Source: JBDKGH01 sp039798265 (GTDB taxonomy: Bacteria; Bacteroidota; Bacteroidia; Flavobacteriales_D; Sanyastnellaceae). Taken from it: DNA of 26,684 nt. Position numbers and translations under genes: made by a program. Below, piece after piece: positions 23,897 to 26,684 of the stretch. The notes under the pieces were generated by a model. That model did not search any database, was not told the DNA's origin, and worked only from the letters and a program-made list of their open reading frames with translations. The DNA is taken from NCBI GenBank assembly GCA_039798265.1, contig JBDKGH010000006.1, forward strand, positions 1 through 26,684, given 5' to 3'. Numbering within the stretch: the stretch's first letter is position 1; each line of letters opens with the position of its first letter.

Positions 23897-24718
23897 ATGC
23901 AAGTAACCACACACCTTCGCAAAATGTCATCAAGGTTGGACGGACAAAACGTTCAATACTTTTTGCCACTCGTAAACATTACAGAAAGAAAAGGCGAGTT
24001 GGCGCTTAATCCCTTGATTGGGGAAAACATTAAGCTTCGCTTTACGGGTCAGATCCATTGCATTGCTACGGGGAAAAAAATCAAGAAAACCTTTGGAGAA
24101 GGATTGAGTTATGAAGCTTTTATGACTTCCCCCCTGGCTTCGCCTAGCATTGTTCGTCCGGAATTAAGTCGAATTCATGAAGGCATTGCTCTGCGTGATT
24201 TTGATTGGGAGAATGAACACCACAATCAGCCGCATTATGTTTATCTATCGCGTACCTCAGAAGTAAAAGTGGGTGTAACCCGCACCACCAACATACCCTA
24301 TCGATGGATTGACCAGGGTGCCAGTGAGGCCATCATAATAGCTGAAACACCTTATAGACAACTGGCAGGATTGATCGAAGTGCATTTGAAAGATCATTTT
24401 GCGGATAAGACCAATTGGCAAGCCATGCTGAAAAATGTGGTCAACGATCAACGTTCGTTGTTGGACTTAAAAGAAGAAGCCTTGCAGCTCATGGGATCCG
24501 ATTATGAGTCCTTTATATATGAGAATGACGACGTTACCCACCTGCATTATCCAATAGAACACTACCCATTAAAGGTCAAATCGGTTAAGTTAGACACACT
24601 TCCGGACTATGAAGGCCGGTTAAGAGGCATAAAAGGTCAGTACCTCTATTTTGATGATGGATTAGTACTAAATGTGAGGTCTCACGCGGGCTACGAGATT
24701 CAGTTAGAATCAGAATAA
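23897..24718 (+). CDS. DUF2797 family protein lacking most zinc-site cysteines
   Basis: The 273-residue cytoplasmic protein matches DUF2797. The best-conserved block is H-Y-V-Y-L-S-x-x-x-x-V-K-V-G-V-T-R followed by R-W-I-D-Q-G-A (about 110-140) and later D-K-T-N-W. The C-terminus ends in the usual G-I-K-G-Q-Y-L-x-F-D-D-G pattern. As I recall the family, the N-terminal part carries two CxxC-type pairs (C-x-x-C-G-K and F-C-Y-x-C-F). Here only C55 remains; T58, S71 and A74 occupy the other positions. The rest of the motif is intact. Function of the family is unknown to me. ATG 23897 is preferred over the in-frame TTG 23888. Confidence 0.85.
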   Translation: MQVTTHLRKMSSRLDGQNVQYFLPLVNITERKGELALNPLIGENIKLRFTGQIHCIATGKKIKKTFGEGLSYEAFMTSPLASPSIVRPELSRIHEGIALRDFDWENEHHNQPHYVYLSRTSEVKVGVTRTTNIPYRWIDQGASEAIIIAETPYRQLAGLIEVHLKDHFADKTNWQAMLKNVVNDQRSLLDLKEEALQLMGSDYESFIYENDDVTHLHYPIEHYPLKVKSVKLDTLPDYEGRLRGIKGQYLYFDDGLVLNVRSHAGYEIQLESE

Positions 24719-24772
24719 GCCCCTTTTGATCAACGAATTGTGATCATTTTGATAAAAAAGTGAGATAAAACT

Positions 24773-24801
24773 TTGATGGTAAACAAATAAGATTATATTT
24801 G
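24773..24801 (+). promoter_or_regulatory. Promoter of the RRM protein gene
   Basis: TTG (24773-24775), 18 nt, then TATATTTG (24794-24801), both perfect. The start codon is 92 nt further on, giving a leader of about 85 nt. Confidence 0.75.
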
Positions 24802-24860
24802 TAACGCATCTCATCTTATCATATGTTCCTTTGAACCCATTGCAACACGTGTCAAGTTGA

Positions 24861-24890
24861 TTTGTTTTAACAAACAAACGTTTTTTTTTT
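24861..24890 (+). promoter_or_regulatory. A/T-rich hairpin and T10 run just before the RRM start codon
   Basis: TTTGTTT (24861-24867) and AAACAAA (24872-24878) can pair around a 4-nt loop; CG and ten T residues follow (24881-24890). This has terminator-like or attenuator-like form inside the leader, 3 nt before the ATG. The stem is weak. Confidence 0.35.
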
Positions 24891-24893
24891 ATC

Positions 24894-25247
24894 ATGAACA
24901 TTTTTGTATCTGGGCTGAACTACAGCCTCACGAGCGAGGAACTTACCGCTCTTTTTTCTCAGTACGGCGCAGTAACTTCTGCTAAAGTTGTTACAGACCG
25001 TGAAACTGGCCGCTCACGTGGTTTCGGTTTCGTTGAAATGGCAATGGATGAAGAAGGTCGCAATGCAGTATCTGCACTTGACCAAACTGACGTGAAAGGT
25101 CGCAAAATTAACGTAAAAGAAGCTGAAGAGCGTCCACAACGTTCTAGCGGCGGCGGAAACCGTGGTGGTTTCGGCGGCGGTCGTGGTGGTGACGGTGGCT
25201 ACAAGCCTCGTTTCAACCGCGATAACGATCGTGGAAGTCGTTACTAA
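24894..25247 (+). CDS. RRM RNA-binding protein with RGG tail
   Basis: The 117-residue protein has a single RNA recognition motif (about 2-78) with RNP2 I-F-V-S-G-L at 3-8 and RNP1 R-G-F-G-F-V-E at about 42-48, both intact. The last 35 residues are Gly- and Arg-rich with R-G-G and F-G-G-G units. Such single-RRM proteins are common in Bacteroidota and cyanobacteria, where they bind mRNA and some are cold-induced. It has its own promoter, an 85-nt leader and a terminator. The tail resembles that of the helicase at 3505-5337, which suggests related RNA substrates but not a proven partnership. Confidence 0.95.
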   Translation: MNIFVSGLNYSLTSEELTALFSQYGAVTSAKVVTDRETGRSRGFGFVEMAMDEEGRNAVSALDQTDVKGRKINVKEAEERPQRSSGGGNRGGFGGGRGGDGGYKPRFNRDNDRGSRY

Positions 25248-25269
25248 GAGTAACGAGCTCCTAAATATT

Positions 25270-25299
25270 AAAAGCCGTTCCATTTGGGACGGCTTTTTT
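25270..25299 (+). terminator. Terminator of the RRM gene
   Basis: GCCGTTCC and GGACGGC pair with one bulge around ATTTG, followed by six T (25294-25299). Confidence 0.8.
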
Positions 25300-25396
25300 C
25301 TTTTCCGTTCTTTTCGCAAGAGCGCATAAAAAAAGGAAGATGATCATTCATCTTCCTTGTCCTATCGTTCTTCTTTTTTCAAAGAAGCCAATCTAA

Positions 25397-25783
25397 TTAA
25401 TTCATACCATGAGGAACTTCTAAGCGGAATTGGGGAACAGTTACGCGTAAAAATTCGGTAGATTGTAAACGCTGCATGGTAAAGTATCCATGCATAGTCC
25501 CGCGAATGCTGCGTAAATCGCAAGCCGAGCTGTAAGTGAAAAACTCACCTGGGTTGATAACTGGTTGCTGCCCTACCACACCAGGACCTTCCACTTCGCG
25601 ATTGATACCGACAGAGTCGAAAATATACCAGTGGCGACGAAGCAGTTGAATCGGAAAATCGTTTTGATTTTCGATGGTAATGTTGTAGGAAAAAACATAG
25701 CTATCCAAAACAGGGCTGCTGATGCCTGGTTCGTAGGCCGGTTGTACACTTATGCGTACGCCTGAGGTTACTTCTGTTAACAT
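25397..25783 (-). CDS. apaG: ApaG domain protein (DUF525)
   Basis: The 128-residue protein is a single ApaG domain, an immunoglobulin-like beta fold found in bacterial ApaG and some F-box proteins. Family features are Y-x-F-S-Y-x-I-T-I-E-N, R-R-H-W-Y-I-F-D, E-G-x-G-V-V-G-Q-x-P-V-I-x-P-G and the final G-x-M-x-G-Y-F-T-M. The cellular role of ApaG is poorly defined. The frame extends to 25840, but ATG 25783 matches the family start, and a perfect TAccTTTG (25789-25796) ends 5 nt before it. It is divergent from the DUF3817 gene. Confidence 0.93.
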   Translation of the reverse strand: MLTEVTSGVRISVQPAYEPGISSPVLDSYVFSYNITIENQNDFPIQLLRRHWYIFDSVGINREVEGPGVVGQQPVINPGEFFTYSSACDLRSIRGTMHGYFTMQRLQSTEFLRVTVPQFRLEVPHGMN

Positions 25784-25788
25784 TCTTA

Positions 25789-25796
25789 CAAAGGTA
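25789..25796 (-). promoter_or_regulatory. -7 element directly before apaG
   Basis: The minus strand reads TACCTTTG, a perfect TAnnTTTG, 5 nt before the start codon. No TTG is seen at the usual upstream distance. Confidence 0.5.
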
Positions 25797-25884
25797 GAAA
25801 AAATTAAACGTAGATTGTTAATAAAACGCGAAAACTTCAACCATTCCCTTGGACTGGGCTATTTTCTCGGGGCGCGAAAGCGAT

Positions 25885-25892
25885 TTACTTTG
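25885..25892 (+). promoter_or_regulatory. -7-like element directly before the DUF3817 gene
   Basis: TTACTTTG (one mismatch to TAnnTTTG) ends 5 nt before ATG 25898. Confidence 0.4.
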
Positions 25893-25897
25893 CAGCC

Positions 25898-26185
25898 ATG
25901 GATAAGACCTTTTCCCTTTTTCGCAAAGTGGCCTATTTAGAAGGCTGGTCATTCATCTTGTTATTAGGATTGGCCATGCCGTTGAAATACCTATTTAACA
26001 TTCCTCAAGCGGTGAAATACATTGGCTGGGCGCATGGCGTTTTGTTCGTTGCATATGTAGCATTGCTTGTTGTATGCATGGAATCACGAAAGTGGAAAAT
26101 TTCATTTGCCATCCTTTGTTTTTTAGCATCTTTAGTCCCCTTCGGCACATTTTGGCTAGAAAACAAAAAACTAAAAAACGCATAA
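25898..26185 (+). CDS. DUF3817 small membrane protein
   Basis: The 95-residue protein has three hydrophobic helices (about 17-33, 42-60 and 67-85) and the DUF3817 hallmarks: E-G at 15-16 in the first helix, P-L-K-Y, and the G-W-A-H-G motif at about 43-47. Function is not known. The next gene starts 28 nt after the stop, so the two may share a transcript. Confidence 0.9.
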   Translation: MDKTFSLFRKVAYLEGWSFILLLGLAMPLKYLFNIPQAVKYIGWAHGVLFVAYVALLVVCMESRKWKISFAILCFLASLVPFGTFWLENKKLKNA

Positions 26186-26213
26186 TCACAAGACCAACAT
26201 CACAACCATAACC

Positions 26214-26684
26214 ATGAAAAAATCATTTCATTACCTGCTTTTGGGCGGTGCTTTGATGGGAGCGGTCGCTTGCAACAATCAAGCACAGAAGCCCATAGAA
26301 GTTGCTCAACAAGAAACCAGTGCCGAAAACGACACTACCTTCCAATGGGAAGTGGACCGCTTCGAAGACATTCGCATTTTGCGTTATCGCATCCCCAATT
26401 TTGATCGTTTAACGACCAAGCAAAAAGCCTTCGTGTATTACCTCACACAAGCGGGCTTGGCCGGACGCGATATCATGTGGGATCAAAACTACAAGCACAA
26501 CATTGAAATTCGTACGCTTTTAGAAAAGATCTACACGGAGTACAAAGGCGATAAAAATGCTGAAGGGTGGAAAAATTTCGAAACCTACTTGAAACAAATT
26601 TGGATGAGCAATGGTATTCACCACCATTACAGCAACCTGAAGCATCAACCGAAATTTGACAAGACCTATTTCGAATCGTTGCTT
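26214..26684 (+). CDS. Dipeptidyl-peptidase III (M49) lipoprotein, N-terminal part
   Basis: The gene runs off the window: 157 codons are seen and there is no stop. The product begins with a lipoprotein signal (G-A-V-A-C, Cys20). From about residue 43 it reads like bacterial dipeptidyl-peptidase III: W-E-V-D-R-F-E-D-I-R-I-L-R-Y, then Y-Y-L-T-Q-A-G-L-A-G-R-D-I, then W-D-Q-N-Y-K-H-N, and M-S-N-G-I-H-H-H-Y-S. The enzyme removes dipeptides from the N-terminus of peptides with a zinc site (H-E-x-x-G-H) that would lie beyond the end of this window. Family assignment is firm from this N-terminal lobe; activity cannot be judged here. Confidence 0.88.
   Translation, partial: MKKSFHYLLLGGALMGAVACNNQAQKPIEVAQQETSAENDTTFQWEVDRFEDIRILRYRIPNFDRLTTKQKAFVYYLTQAGLAGRDIMWDQNYKHNIEIRTLLEKIYTEYKGDKNAEGWKNFETYLKQIWMSNGIHHHYSNLKHQPKFDKTYFESLL

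Overview
The window looks like a chromosomal segment of a Bacteroidota bacterium, most likely from Flavobacteriales or a close relative. The evidence is Bacteroidota-type promoters (TTG, about 17-19 nt, then TAnnTTTG), few Shine-Dalgarno sequences, a C-terminal type IX secretion sorting domain, many LxxC lipoproteins, RRM and DEAD-box proteins with RGG tails, and families common in this phylum (DUF1573, DUF4369/DUF5106, DUF2797, DUF3817, a dipeptidyl-peptidase III lipoprotein). I see no tRNA, rRNA, CRISPR array, insertion sequence or prophage gene.

Layout. Positions 1-3212 hold the end of a condensin-like operon on the + strand: the C-terminal part of a MukB/MksB-like SMC ATPase, a 46-residue ORF, an MksF/MukF-like kleisin and an MksE/MukE-like partner. 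The ATPase is preceded by an in-frame TAA at 19-21. A long leader and a DEAD-box helicase follow (3213-5337). Positions 5548-8254 are minus-strand: a coiled-coil protein, yajC, a DUF1573 lipoprotein, a pRiA4b ORF-3-like protein and rpe. coaE is divergent from rpe. Positions 9082-11894 carry a TPR/CsgG-like lipoprotein divergent from hemN, with an FNR-like palindrome between them. Positions 12143-13379 carry a membrane zinc peptidase and a DoxX-like protein (minus). Then come a frameshifted small membrane gene, a LysM protein with a degenerate transglycosylase domain, an MFS transporter and a prolyl oligopeptidase lipoprotein (+). Positions 18942-21122 hold a HEAT-like protein and a thioredoxin-fold lipoprotein (minus). 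The last part holds a Rossmann-fold protein (+), a T9SS cargo protein and a thioredoxin-family protein (both minus), a DUF2797 protein (+), an RRM protein (+), apaG (minus), a DUF3817 membrane protein (+) and the start of a dipeptidyl-peptidase III gene (+).

How the parts relate. Most of the window is housekeeping and envelope biology. The condensin-like operon would act in chromosome organisation or in defence against plasmids. The helicase and the RRM protein both have Gly/Arg tails and separate leaders, and both probably act on RNA.

The points most worth a second look are: the interrupted MksB reading frame and its accessory 46-aa ORF; seven genes with a TTTG promoter element only 4-6 nt before the ATG, which suggests leaderless mRNAs; a 16-nt sequence repeated exactly at two promoters; an FNR-like site placed for class II activation of hemN; a LysM protein whose transglycosylase domain seems to lack its catalytic Glu; and a DUF2797 protein that lacks three of the four Cys expected in its zinc site.
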